Source of the DNA: Haematobia irritans | Lineage: Eukaryota > Arthropoda > Insecta > Diptera > Muscidae | Direction of reading: 5' to 3' | Assembly (NCBI RefSeq): GCF_050003625.1 | Contig: NC_134399.1 | Location: forward strand, 226,180,783 to 226,244,782 | Length of the DNA stretch: 64,000 bases | Notes under the pieces: model-generated | Told to the model about the DNA's origin: nothing | Database searches by the model: none | The model's input: the letters and a program-made list of their open reading frames with translations, nothing else | Position numbers and translations under genes: made by a program | Part shown: positions 33,738-45,050 of the stretch, piece by piece | Position numbering within the stretch: position 1 is the first letter of the stretch | Layout: each line of letters opens with the position of its first letter

Positions 33738-34212
33738 TTACACATGTGTGTTTGGCTGTTTCGTTGTTGTTGCTATGGCCAAACAAAGCGAGTCATGTTC
33801 ACAAAAAGAACAACAAACACAAATAAAAAGCAGAAAGACATTTTCCAAAAATGAAATTTGTGGTGCGAGAACAAAAACAATTTGTTTTTTCGACCGTCGT
33901 TTGACGGGCTTTTCAACTAGTATTCTATGATTTGTGCAAGTTTTATAGGTAAGCGTTTTTCAAAATAAAACCTCCAGCTTTTCTTCAACATCTTCGATAA
34001 GATTTTTCTATGCAGCTAAAAATATATATTTATTTATATAAAAATATTCATTCATTTTGGGGGGGGGGGGGGGTTTGATTAATATTTTAATATTATATTA
34101 ATATTTGTTATAACTTATTAAATATTAAATTAAAGAAATTAAAGAAAAGTAATTGTAAAAAAAAATGGATATGTTAGCGCGATAAAACAAACTTAATACC
34201 GGCCTTATTGAG
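33738..34212. other. spacer with G15 run
   Basis: No gene recognised. Contains A-rich segments and a 15-G homopolymer at 34059-34073. Confidence 0.5.
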
Positions 34213-34683
34213 CAGTGATGCCAATTTAGCTATTTTATAGCCAGATCTAGCTATTTTTGATGTTGAGTTGCTAGAAAACATGTACATATAATTTCTATTA
34301 GCTAGAAATCTAGCAAATTTTTTACATTAATTTGACTACTTTTTTGAAAAATGGCAACGATATTGAGTTTTCCTTATCAAAATCTAAACGAAAAAGGATT
34401 TCGGTTTTGGATATCGATAGTAAGCACCAATTACATGCAAGTAGCAAACAACTTCTTTTGTGTTATCAGTAAAACTTCAAAAAAGTAATAAAAATCGTGT
34501 AGTCTGTGAAAAATGTCTCTGAAAATGGTTGAAAAACAACAAACAAAAAATTTAGAGATTACATATTTGATGGAACAGGAATTTAAAGATTGTGTAGCAA
34601 CGGATGCCTCAGACGAAACAAAGGCATTTTGTACAACCTGCAAATGCAGTATTAATGCTAAAATATTTCAGTCTACCAGATAA
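34213..34683 (+). pseudogene. 5' end of a hAT-like element with N-terminal coding fragment
   Basis: Begins CAGTGATGCCAATTTAGCT, a start typical of hAT ends. A 56-codon frame from ATG at 34513 to TAA at 34681-34683 reads MSLKMVEKQQTKNLEITYLM, EQEFKDCVATDASDETKAF and CTTCKCSINAKIFQSTR. The FC..C.C.INAK pattern is like the amino-terminal BED/cysteine motif of hAT transposases. The rest of the gene and the right end are not found. The 'atatttcag' just before the stop could be a chance splice-acceptor look-alike. Confidence 0.45.
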
Positions 34684-35330
34684 CTTTAAAGTATTGAAAA
34701 AAATCGACATGTTTTTGGTTGACAAAATTTGATATACTAATAAAGAAACTATCTTTTTTTTTGATGTTTTGAAACATTTTGGGTTTCCAAATATGGACTA
34801 ACTTGAATGCCAATATGATAACATAAATTTTGTAAAATAGATTAATAATGATGATACTGAAGCATTTTGCTAAGAGGTGGTAAAGTACAAGAGTGCCTCC
34901 GACTATAATCCTTTCATTATACCCTAAACCACATAGTGGTCAAAAAATGTGCCTACCAGAAATATTGATTTTAGACCCCATAAAATATATACCGATCGAC
35001 TCAGTATCACCCCCTGAGTCGATCTAGCGCTTGGTGTCCGTCCGTCTGTTCTTGTATTTGTTGTTCGCAGGATTCCAGAGGCAATTATTAAACGAAATTT
35101 GCTATATGGCGCTCTTTTTGCATGAGGACGAACGCTATTGAATTTAGAAAAAAAAATCGGATCAAATTTAAATATAGCTCCTATATATATATGTATTGCC
35201 GGATTTGTATAAATGAGATCAGATTGGGCTCATTACAAGCCGATCGTCGTCAAATTTACAACAAAGTTATCTAATTTACCACCCTTTAAGTGTGCAAAAT
35301 TTCATTGAAATCGGTTCAGATTTAGATATA

Positions 35331-36522
35331 ACAGGTTGGCTGATAAGTCCCCGGTCTAACAAAGAAAAACACATTGTTTTATCAAAATTCCGTTTTATTA
35401 TTCAACATAGTAATAATATAACGACCTTCCAATTTTTTGATACCAAATTTTTTCCCTGCGAGCATCCTTTTGAGGTCTGAGAACAAGAAAAAGTCGCTGG
35501 GGGCCAAATCTGGAGAATACGGTGGGTGGGGAAGCAATTCGAAGCCCAATTCATGAATTTTTGTCATCGTTCTCAATGACTTGTGGCACGGTGGGTTGTC
35601 TTGGTGGAACAACACATTTTTCTTCTTCATATGGGGCTGTTTTGCCGCGATTTCGGCCTTCAAACGCTCCAATAACGCCATATAATAGTCACTGTTGATG
35701 GTTTTTCCCTTCTCAAGATAATCGATAAAAATTATTCCATGCGCATCCCAAAAAACAGAGGCCATTACTTTGCCAGCGGACTTTTGAGTCTTTCCACGCT
35801 TCGGAGACGGTTCACCGGTCGCTGTCCACTCAGCCGACTGTCGATTGGACTCAGGAGTGTAGTGATGGAGCCATGTTTCATCCATTGTCACATATCGACG
35901 GAAAAACTCGGGTGTATTACGAGTTAACAGCTGCAAACACCGCTCAGAATCGTCAACACGTTGTTGTTTTTGGTCAAATGTGAGCTCGCGTGGCACCCAT
36001 TTTGCACAGAGCTTCCGCATATCCAAATATTGATGAATGATATGACGAACACGTTCCTTTGATATCTTTAAGGCCTCTGCTATCTCGATCAACTTCATTT
36101 TACGGTCATTCAAAATCATTTTGTGGATTTTTTTGATGTTTTCGTCGGTAACCACCTCTTTCGGGCGTCCAATGCGTTCGCCGTCCTACGTGCTCATTTC
36201 ACCACGCTTGAATTTTGCATACCAATCAATTATTGTTGATTTCCCTGGGGCAGAGTCCGGAAACTCATTATCAAGCCAAGTTTTTGCTTCCACCGTATTT
36301 TTCCCCTTCAGAAATCAGTATTTTATGAAAACACGAAATTCCTTTTTTTTCATTTTTTCACAATAACAAAAGTTGCTTCCCAAAAGACGCTCTATCTAAC
36401 AAACTACTTGACTTACAGACGTCAAATTTTGACACGAATCATTTGAAGGTTGGTACTATATAAAAATAATATGCATTTAATACTAGCGACGCCATCTATG
36501 TGTCATACCGGGGACTTATCAG
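35331..36522 (-). mobile_element. mariner, irritans subfamily, copy 4, right end truncated
   Basis: The left inverted end is intact after TA at 35329-35330. The right end stops after 'ccggggacttatcag', so its outermost ~10 bp and the TA are missing. Internal deletion of about 100 bp near the left. Confidence 0.9.
35382..36353 (-). pseudogene. mariner transposase with nonsense codons and a C-terminal deletion
   Basis: ATG at 36353. A TGA replaces the Cys codon of the KYC motif near residue 13, and TAG replaces Glu in MSTEDGER near 36188. After that the frame is open from 36155 for 257 codons. It holds the helix-turn-helix, WVPREL, MDETWLHHYTP, HQDNPPCHKS and SPDLAPSDFF motifs. A deletion then joins GKKFG directly to IKKLEGRY, removing the NEEVIAE..YF segment, and the last residues are also changed. 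The catalytic triad survives but the protein cannot be made whole. Confidence 0.9.
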
Positions 36523-36827
36523 TCATATATATGTATCGCCCGATTTTCCCAAATTTTACCATAAGTCCCATGTAAGGGAAAATAAATCCGTATATGAAAA
36601 TTCGTTTCAGCGCCACCTATATGTGAAAAAATGAGTTATATACGAATAAAATTTTTTTTTTTTGCGATATAATCCTCCGTAGAAATTGGCACAAATTGGC
36701 CAAACGGGAAGAGATAGAAAAGCCAAATTTTAACCAAAGATAAACTGAAACGATAGCTTTCGATTGGAATTAAAACCTTTTGCCAGAAATCTTCCGAATC
36801 GGAGTAATGTTGCATATACGAAACAGA

Positions 36828-38510
36828 GAGAAAAGTGACCACTGTGGCCAAATGGAAAAAGATGGGGTTCCAGATTTATATGTGAAAGATAGATATTTTA
36901 ATGCTCTATCCGATGGTAAAAACGGATATTGCGAAATGTGTTTGGGAGTCTCAATATATGGCTTGGAAAAAAGTGGACGCACTGCTCCTGGAGAGAAAAG
37001 TGACCACTGTGGCCAAATGGAAAAAGATGGGGTTCCAGATTTATATGTGAAAGATAGATATTTTAATGCTCTATCCGATGGTAAAAACGGATACAGCTAA
37101 ATGTGTTTGAGAGTCTCAATATATGGCTTGGAAAAAAGTGGACGCACTTCACCTCAAGAGAAAAGTGACCACTGTGGCCAACTGGAAAAAGATGGGGTTC
37201 CAGATTTATATGTGAAAGATAGATATTTTAATGCTCTATCCGATGGTAAAAACGGATATTGCGAAATGTGTTTGGGAGTCTCAATATATGGCTTGGAAAA
37301 AAGTGGACGCACTGCTCCTGGAGAGAAAAGTGACCACTGTGGCCAAATGGAAAAAGATGGGGTTCCAGATTTATATGTGAAAGATAGATATTTTAATGCT
37401 CTATCCGATGGTAAAAACGGATACAGCTAAATGTGTTTGGGAGTCTCAATATATGGCTTGGAAAAAAGTGGACGCACTTCACCTCAAGAGAAAAGTGACC
37501 ACTGTGGCCAAATGGAAAAAGATGGGGTTCCAGATTTATATGTGAAAGATAGATATTTTAATGCTCTATCCGATGGTAAAAACGGATATTGCGAAATGTG
37601 TTTGGGAGTCTCAATATATGGCTTGGAAAAAAGTGGACGCACTTCACCTCAAGAGAAAAGTGACCACTGTGGCCAAATGGAAAAAGATGGGGTTCCAGAT
37701 TTATATGTGAAAGATAGATATTTTAATGCTCTATCCGATGGTAAAAACGGATACAGCTAAATGTGTTTGGGAGTCTCAATATATGGCTTGGAAAAAAGTG
37801 GACGCACTTCACCTCACGAGAAAAGTGACCACTGTGGCCAAATGGAAAAAGATGGGGTTCCAGATTTATATGTGAAAGATAGATATTTTAACGCTCTATC
37901 CGATGGTAAAAACGGATATTGCGAAATGTGTTTGGGAGTCTCAATATATGGCTTGGAAAAAAGTGGACGCACTGCTCCTGGAGAGAAAAGTGACCACTGT
38001 GGCCAAATGGAAAAAGATGGGGTTCCAGATTTATATGTGAAAGATAGATCTTTTAGTGCTCTATCCGATGGTAAAAACGGATATTGCGAAATGTGTTTGG
38101 GAGTCTCAATATATGGCTTGGAAAAAAGTGGACGCACTTCACCTCAAGAGAAAAGTGACCACTGTGGCCAAATGGAAAAAGATGGGGTTCCAGATTTATA
38201 TGTGAAAGATAGATATTTTAATGCTCTATCCGATGGTAAAAACGGATACAGCTAAATGTGTTTGGGAGTCTCAATATATGGCTTGGAAAAAAGTGGACGC
38301 ACTGCTCCCGGAGAGAAAAGTGACCACTGTGGCCAAAGGGAAAAAGATGGGGTTCCAGATTTATATGTGAAAGATAGATATTTTAGTGCTCTATCCGATG
38401 GTAAAAACGGATATTGCGAAATGTGTTTGGGAGTCTCAATATATGGCTTGGAAAAAAGTGGACGCACTTCACCTCAAGAGAAAAGTGACCACTGTGGCCA
38501 AATGGAAAAT
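36828..38510 (+). repeat. left-arm 165-bp tandem array
   Basis: Units start at 36828 and every 165 bp thereafter (36993, 37158, ... 38478). Each would read as a 55-residue repeat with motifs EKSDHCGQMEKDGVPDLYVK and GLEKSGRT. Two variants exist: one continues through GYCEMC, the other has GYS then a stop. The order from the outer edge, with C for continuing and S for stop, is C S C S C S C C S C. The stops give 330- and 495-bp open frames that are repeat artefacts rather than genes. Unit 8 is marked by 'agatcttttagt'. Confidence 0.9.
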
Positions 38511-39388
38511 TTAGGTTGCGTAACCTTTAATATCACGTAAATATTTTTTTTAAGTGTACTACACATTTTTTAATAAAACTTTGACGTAAATCTAAAGGAA
38601 AGTCAAACTATAATTAAAATCGCAAATATTTTTTTCAGCGCACTACATATTTTTTAATAAAATTTTGACGCAAATCTAAAGAAAAATCAAACTATAATTA
38701 AAATCGCAAATTTATGAAAAATTTAAACTTTTGTAAGATTATAAGAATATTAATTCATCTAACCGACAATTAATTATAAATAAATTAAAATTGGAACAAA
38801 AAACTAATAATTTCCTCAATTAAAAACTTAAAACTTAACGTATCTGCCACGTAAAGCGAGGTCTAGAATATTTCGAACAAAATCTGTAAAATTTTTAATT
38901 CAAATAGAATATTAATTAACAAGTTCCGAAGAAATCAAGTAATTCAAATAATTTGTGTTTTTATACCTTTCGCCATTACTTCGTTATTCCGGTTTTAACA
39001 CATCGAAATATTGGTTTCAGACCCTATAAAGTCTATATATTCTAGGTCGTCGTGAAATGTGCGGTCGATCTACCTATCTCCGTATGGTGAAATCACACTA
39101 ACTTCTGAACAAAACAAGTTATCGACTTGAAACTTGGCGTAAGTAGTTGTTATTCATGTAGGCCGGACGGTATTGCAAATGGGCCATATCTGACCACATT
39201 TAGGTATAGCCATTATATAAACCGATGCCCAGATTTGATTTCCGCAGCCTTGTGAAACACCAAATTTCAGATACGGTTAAAATTTAGTACGAGAAATTAG
39301 TGTGTGGTCCCCAACCATCATGAACAAATTAGTCCATATCAGTATCATATCATAATTATATATTAGCCCCCATATAAACCGTTATTCA
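38511..39388. other. asymmetric centre of the foldback element
   Basis: 38511-38960 is AT-rich with a tandem duplication of about 84 bp (38558 and 38642: 'actaca.attttttaataaaa..ttgacg.aaatctaaag'). 38962-39385 is a 3'-truncated family-2 HINE in plus orientation ('gaccctataaagtctatata', 'acttgaaacttggcgtaagt', 'gcccccatataaaccg') that joins the right arm directly at about 39386. No coding sequence. Confidence 0.65.
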
Positions 39389-41669
39389 AAGCCATATATT
39401 GTGACTCCCAAACACATTTAGCTGTATCCGTTTTTACCATCGGATAGAGCACTAAAATATCTATCTTTCACATATAAATCTGGAACCCCATCTTTTTCCA
39501 TTTGGCCACAGTGGTCACTTTTCTCTTGAGGTGAAGTGCGTCCACTTTTTTCCAAGCCATATATTGAGACTCCCAAACACATTTAGCTGTATCCGTTTTT
39601 ACCATCGGATAGAGCATTAAAATATCTATCTTTCACATATAAATCTGGAACCCCATCTTTTTCCATTTGGCCACAGTGGTCACTTTTCTCTTGAGGTGAA
39701 GTGCGTCCACTTTTTTCCAAGCCATATATTGAGACTCCCAAACACATTTCGCAATATCCGTTTTTACCATCGGATAGAGCATTAAAATATCTATCTTTCA
39801 CATATAAATCTGGAACCCCATCTTTTTCCATTTGGCCACAGTGGTCACTTTTCTCTTGAGGTGAAGTGCGTCCACTTTTTTCCAAGCCATATATTGAGAC
39901 TCCCAAACACATTTAGCTGTATCCGTTTTTACCATCGGATAGAGCACTAAAATATCTATCTTTCACATATAAATCTGGAACCCCATCTTTTTCCATTTGG
40001 CCACAGTGGTCACTTTTCTCTTGAGGTGAAGTGCGTCCACTTTTTTCCAAGCCATATATTGAGACTCCCAAACACATTTAGCTGTATCCGTTTTTACCAT
40101 CGGATAGAGCATTAAAATATCTATCTTTCACATATAAATCTGGAACCCCATCTTTTTCCATTTGGCCACAGTGGTCACTTTTCTCTTGAGGTGAAGTGCG
40201 TCCACTTTTTTCCAAGCCATATATTGAGACTCCCAAACACATTTAGCTGTATCCGTTTTTACCATCGGATAGAGCATTAAAATATCTATCTTTCACATAT
40301 AAATCTGGAACCCCATCTTTTTCCATTTGGCCACAGTGGTCACTTTTCTCTTGAGGTGAAGTGCGTCCACTTTTTTCCAAGCCATATATTGAGACTCCCA
40401 AACACATTTCGCAATATCCGTTTTTACCATCGGATAGAGCACTAAAAGATCTATCTTTCACATATAAATCTGGAACCCCATCTTTTTCCATTTGGCCACA
40501 GTGGTCACTTTTCTCTCCAGGAGCAGTGCGTCCACTTTTTTCCAAGCCATATATTGAGACTCCCAAACACATTTCGCAATATCCGTTTTTACCATCGGAT
40601 AGAGCGTTAAAATATCTATCTTTCACATATAAATCTGGAACCCCATCTTTTTCCATTTGGCCACAGTGGTCACTTTTCTCTTGAGGTGAAGTGCGTCCAC
40701 TTTTTTCCAAGCCATATATTGAGACTCCCAAACACATTTAGCTGTATCCGTTTTTACCATCGGATAGAGCATTAAAATATCTATCTTTCACATATAAATC
40801 TGGAACCCCATCTTTTTCCATTTGGCCACAGTGGTCACTTTTCTCTCCGGGAGCAGTGCGTCCACTTTTTCCAAGCCATATATTGAGACTCCCAAACACA
40901 TTTCGCAATATCCGTTTTTACCATCGGATAGAGCATTAAAATATCTATCTTTCACATATAAATCTGGAACCCCATCTTTTTCCATTTGGCCACAGTGGTC
41001 ACTTTTCTCTTGAGGTGAAGTGCGTCCACTTTTTTCCAAGCCATATATTGAAACTCCCAAACACATTTAGCTGTATCCGTTTTTACCATCGGATAGAGCA
41101 TTAAAATATCTATCTTTCACATATAAATCTGGAACCCCATCTTTTTCCATTTGGCCACAGTGGTCACTTTTCTCTTGAGGTGAAGTGCGTCCACTTTTTT
41201 CCAAGCCATATATTGAAACTCCCAAACACATTTCGCAATATCCGTTTTTACCATCGGATAGAGCACTAAAATATCTATCTTTCACATATAAATCTGGAAC
41301 CCCATCTTTTTCCATTTGGCCACAGTGGTCACTTTTCTCTTGAGGTGAAGTGCGTCCACTTTTTTCCAAGCCATATATTGAGACTCCCAAACACATTTAG
41401 CTGTATCCGTTTTTACCATCGGATAGAGCATTAAAATATCTATCTTTCACATATAAATCTGGAACCCCATCTTTTTCCATTTGGCCACAGTGGTCACTTT
41501 TCTCTTGAGGTGAAGTGCGTCCACTTTTTTCCAAGCCATATATTGAGACTCCCAAACACATTTCGCAATATCCGTTTTTACCATCGGATAGAGCATTAAA
41601 ATATCTATCTTTCACATATAAATCTGGAACCCCATCTTTTTCCATTTGGGCACAGTGGTCACTTTTCTC
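39389..41669 (-). repeat. right-arm 165-bp tandem array
   Basis: Units read inward from 41669 in 165-bp steps (one unit is 164 bp because of a lost T near 40870). Thirteen are complete; the last, inner one is about 137 bp. The variant order from the outer edge is C S C S C S C C S S S C S S. The first nine match the left arm in order, and unit 8 here also carries the 'agatcttttagt' variant. Confidence 0.9.
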
Positions 41670-42060
41670 TCTGTTTCGTATATGCAACATTACTCCGATT
41701 CGGAAGATTTCTGGCAAAAGGTTTTAATTCCAATCGAAAGCTATCGTTTCAGTTTATCTTTGGTTAAAATTTGGCTTTTCTATCTCTTCCCGTTTGGCCA
41801 ATTTGTGCCAATTTCTACGGAGGATTATATCGCAAAAAAAAAATTTTATTCGTATATAACTCATTTTTTCACATATAGGTGGCGCTGAAACGAATTTTCA
41901 TATACGGATTTATTTTCCCTTACATATAAGTCCCTTATTTATCAACCGATCTTACTCATGGTTGGCCAAATCTAATCGTCTCATATACAGTAGAATTCAT
42001 TTATAGCGACCTCGGTTATAACGACCTTGCGTTTATAACGACGGATTTTCAAAGCAAATT

Positions 42061-43449
42061 TGGATGGGGGTATATTAACTTTGTCATTCCGTTTGTAACA
42101 CATCAATATATTGCTCTAAGACCCCATAAAGTATATATATTCTGGGTCGTGGTGAAATTCTGAGTCGATCTAAGCATGTCCGTCCGTCCGTCCGTCTGTC
42201 CGTCCGTCCGTCTGTCCGTCTGTCCGGCTGTCCGTCCGTCTGTGGAAATCACGCTAACTTCCGAACGAAACTAGCTATCGACTTGAAACTTGGCACAAGT
42301 AGTTGTTATTGATGTAGGTCGGATGGTATTGAAAATGGGCCATATCGGCCCACGTTTACGTATAGCCCCCACATAAACCGATCCCCAAATTTGGCTTGCG
42401 GAGCCTTCCGGAGCAGCAAAATTCATCCGATCCGGTTGAAATTTGGTACATGGTCTAAGTATACGGTCTCTAACAACCATGCAAAAATTGGTCCATATCG
42501 GTCCATAATTATATATAGCTCCCATATAAACCGATCCCCAGATTTGAACTCTGGAGCCTCTTGGATGAGCAAAATTCATCCGATCCAATTGAAATTTAGT
42601 ACGTGGTGTTAGAATATGATCTCTAACAACCATGCAAAATTGGTCCATATCGGTCCATAATTATATATAGCTCCCATATAAACCGATCCCCAGATTTGAC
42701 CTCCGGAGCCTCTTGGAGGAGCAAAAGTCATCCGATGCGGTTGAAATTTGGTACATTTCGTTAGTATATGGCCTCTAACAGCCATGTAAAAATTGACAAA
42801 TTTTATTACTATAGAAAGTTTTGTCAAAATTTGATTTCTATAGAAAGTTTTGTAAAAAGTTTATTTCTATAGCAATGTTTGTCAACATTTTATTTCCATA
42901 GAAAATTTTGTCAAAATTTTATTTCTATAGAAAATTTTGTAAAAAATTTATTTCTGTAGAAAATTTTGTCAACATTTTATTTCTATAGACAATTTTGTCA
43001 ACATTTTATTTCTATAGAAAATTTTGTCAACATTTTATTTCTATAGAAAATTATGTCAAAATTTTATTGCTATAGAAAATTTTGTCAACATTTTACTTCC
43101 ATAGAAAATTTTGTCAACATTTTATTTCTATAGAAAATTTTGTCAAATTTTTATTTCTATAGAAAATTTTGTCAAAATTTTATTTCTATAGAAAATTTTG
43201 TCAAACTGAATTATATACGTATTTAATCGGCCTTTTTTTTTTTTGTTTAATATATACCCCTTATGGACTAACTTACAATTTAGAAGACAGTGTTAAAAAG
43301 TTTTACGGTACCTTGCCATCGGCAAGTGTTATCGCAACCCAAGTAATTCGATTGTGGATGACAGCCTTTAGTAGAAGTTCCTACGCAATCCATGGTGGAG
43401 GGTACATAAGATTCGGCCTGGCCGAACTTACTGCCGTATATACTTGTTT
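42061..43449 (+). mobile_element. DINE-1/HINE-like element, family 2 (copy H6)
   Basis: Lacks the first ~20 bp (starts 'ggatgggggtatattaac'). The core has a long (GTCC)n stretch at 42180-42240. Three or four ~165-bp units and a 29-bp satellite array (42795-43205) follow. The 3' end has 'CATGGTGGAGGGTA', the TTCGGCCTGGCCGAA hairpin and 'tatatacttg'. Nested in the pogo-type remnant. Confidence 0.7.
42795..43205 (+). repeat. 29-bp satellite array inside H6
   Basis: About 14 units with core TTTCTATAGAAA, in the same position within the element as in H2. Confidence 0.88.
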
Positions 43450-43519
43450 TCATTCCATTTTTTGTCGTCAGCCAATACTAAATAAATAAACTGCGGGGAA
43501 TCACAGAATTTGTTTTCGA

Positions 43520-43876
43520 CTATCCCAAACAGAGGTGCAAATGACAAAGAAGAAATATTCAAACCAGTTTGGGATGAGTTCGAGTTCAAACCAGGACTGG
43601 GATGAGTTCGTAAATGTCGATGACAACGTCGTGAAATCAGAAGAGCCTTCATTGAGAGAATAATGAACCAGATGACGAAGATGAGCCAAACAAAATTCCA
43701 AGTAGGACAGAAACCTTGAGTGCGGTGCACACATTAACACAGTATTTACGATTTGGGGGTTCTGATATATCAGAGAGTTTATATAGTTTCGTTGAAATTA
43801 TTGAAAGTAAAATATTAAAAGAAATTCTTGTAAATATAAAAGAAACCACAGTTCTAAACTATTTCCAATCTCAATA
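43520..43876 (+). pseudogene. pogo/Tigger-type transposase, C-terminal remnant
   Basis: One frame gives WDEFVNVDDNVVKSEEPSLR then E and a stop (to about 43663). The next frame continues EPDDEDEPNKIPSRTE, TLSAVHTLTQYLRFGGSDIS and the final LNYFQSQ, ending at TAA (43874-43876). An acidic stretch followed by 'TL.A...L..Y......' is the usual tail of Tigger/pogo DDE transposases. The catalytic core is missing and a frameshift separates the parts. It has no start codon. Confidence 0.55.
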
Positions 43877-44200
43877 AATATGAATATACATGATAAAAAA
43901 AAACTTAAAAATATTGTGTATTTGGATACAATGACGTTCGGTTATAACGACGTATAATTTCGGTCCCTTGGCGGTCGCTATAACCGAATTCTATCGTATA
44001 TACCATATAGCTCACATATATACCATGTATGGTATGTAGCGCCTGATTTTGAAAAATTCCCGTAATAACCTTATTTTTGACCTTTGTGGCCTCATTTATA
44101 AACCGATCTTTCTCAAATTCAGCACAACAAAGTAATCTAATTTACCACCCTTTGAGTGTGCAAAATATCATCCAAATCGGTTCAGATTTAGACATCGTAC

Positions 44201-45050
44201 TACTTATTTAAAATTGTCTATTTTAATTCATAAATAAACAAATTACATTTCGCTATTTTTTTTCTGGCTATTTTATTTAGCTATTTCTGGTATATTTTCT
44301 TCTTGATCTTCGAATATTATCAAATATCGAACTTACCTTTGTGCATTTGTGGTTGTGTTTTTGTTCCCATTCTGTTTGTGTTCCTTAAAAAGTTGTTTTG
44401 TAAACGAGATGTGTTGTAGTTGCACCAACATAAACGTATACAAAATTGTATCCAAAATATATATTAATCCGCTCTCTCTCTCACTCTCTCTCAGCTAAGT
44501 ATGATCCCACTTAAGTAGATAAGTAATTCGGTAGGTACGAAGATAGGTAGATTTATTTTCACTTATAAACTTAATTTACAAAAAAATACACTTATAAAAA
44601 TATAACAGCCAAATTGTGGTTTCTTGTTTTCTCAAGGAGCCTTAATTTTTTTTTTTTTGAATGCACCAATATCTTCCGTTTAGAGGCACTTTTTGTTTTG
44701 CTTAAATTCGATTACAAAAAAAAATGCTCGATTCAATCGAGTCTATATTAAAAATTGATTTTTTTAAATCACTTGTTTTTTTTCATAAAAATAGTATTTG
44801 ACTTTATTTTCGTATTTAGAGGCTATTTGATTTGTATTTGTTGTTGTGATAAAAATTTCTTTTTTTTTTTGTTAAATATAAATTTAGCACTTGTATAGTA
44901 ATTGTCGATTTAATTAACAACTTTGTTAATGTGGCAATATTAAGTTGTTAATGTCGATATTAGGATGGTTATCGTTGTTGTTGCTGCTGCTTATTATTAT
45001 TGTAGCCGTTGCTTCAAGTTGAGATTCTTGTTTACTTTGCTACTATGCTC
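44201..45050 (-). other. AT-rich stretch; probable 3' UTR of the 45051 exon
   Basis: Free of the repeat families above. On the minus strand the first ~250 bp after the stop at 45051 are rich in CAA/CAG runs (gcagcagcaacaacaacg). AATAAA occurs at 44808-44803. This fits a fly 3' UTR, but no transcript evidence exists here. (CT)n at 44471-44492. Confidence 0.35.

Larger units (their letters stand above)
36570..41925. mobile_element. foldback element with 165-bp tandem-repeat arms
   Basis: 5356-bp inverted repeat with an exact 9-bp duplication ATAAGTCCC on each side (36561-36569, 41926-41934). The ends ATGTAAGGGAAAATAAATCC are perfect inverted copies. Each arm has a ~257-bp unique outer part (36570-36827; 41670-41925) followed by tandem 165-bp units running inward: 10 full plus a stub on the left, 13 full plus a stub on the right. 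The centre (about 38511-39388) is not symmetrical and includes a family-2 HINE fragment. No transposase is seen. Long arms of tandem repeats and 9-bp duplications are the hallmarks of Drosophila FB-type foldback elements and of Mutator-like transposition. Assignment to a known family is inference. Confidence 0.85.
41988..43996 (+). mobile_element. pogo/Tigger-type element remnant
   Basis: Flanked by TA (41986-41987, 43997-43998). The left end is CAGTAGAATTCATTTATAGC and the right end, reverse-complemented, CGATAGAATTCGGTTATAGC. Subterminal 'ggttataacgac' occurs on both sides. The CAGTAGAATTC start is typical of Tigger/pogo ends. Most of the interior was replaced or displaced by a family-2 HINE (H6). 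Only the end of the transposase gene remains. Confidence 0.75.
34918..44200 (+). mobile_element. DINE-1/HINE-like element, family 1 (copy H4), broken by three insertions
   Basis: Host element pieces: 34918-35330 (5' end 'ATACCCTAAACCACATAGTGG', core 'gagtcgatctagcgcttggtg'), 36523-36569, 41926-41987 and 43997-44200. They are separated by mariner copy 4, the foldback element and a pogo-type remnant. The order of family-1 motifs across the pieces is collinear ('ccgattttcccaaattttacc' then 'ttatttatcaaccgatctt'; 'ctcatata' then 'taccatatagctcacatata'). This shows that one old copy was opened repeatedly. Its 3' end is lost. Confidence 0.65.

Noticed and set aside
37761..38255. 164-codon open frame in the foldback arm as a protein gene
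   Set aside because: It is three 165-bp repeat units. The opposite strand is equally open, and stops appear only because of the unit variant.
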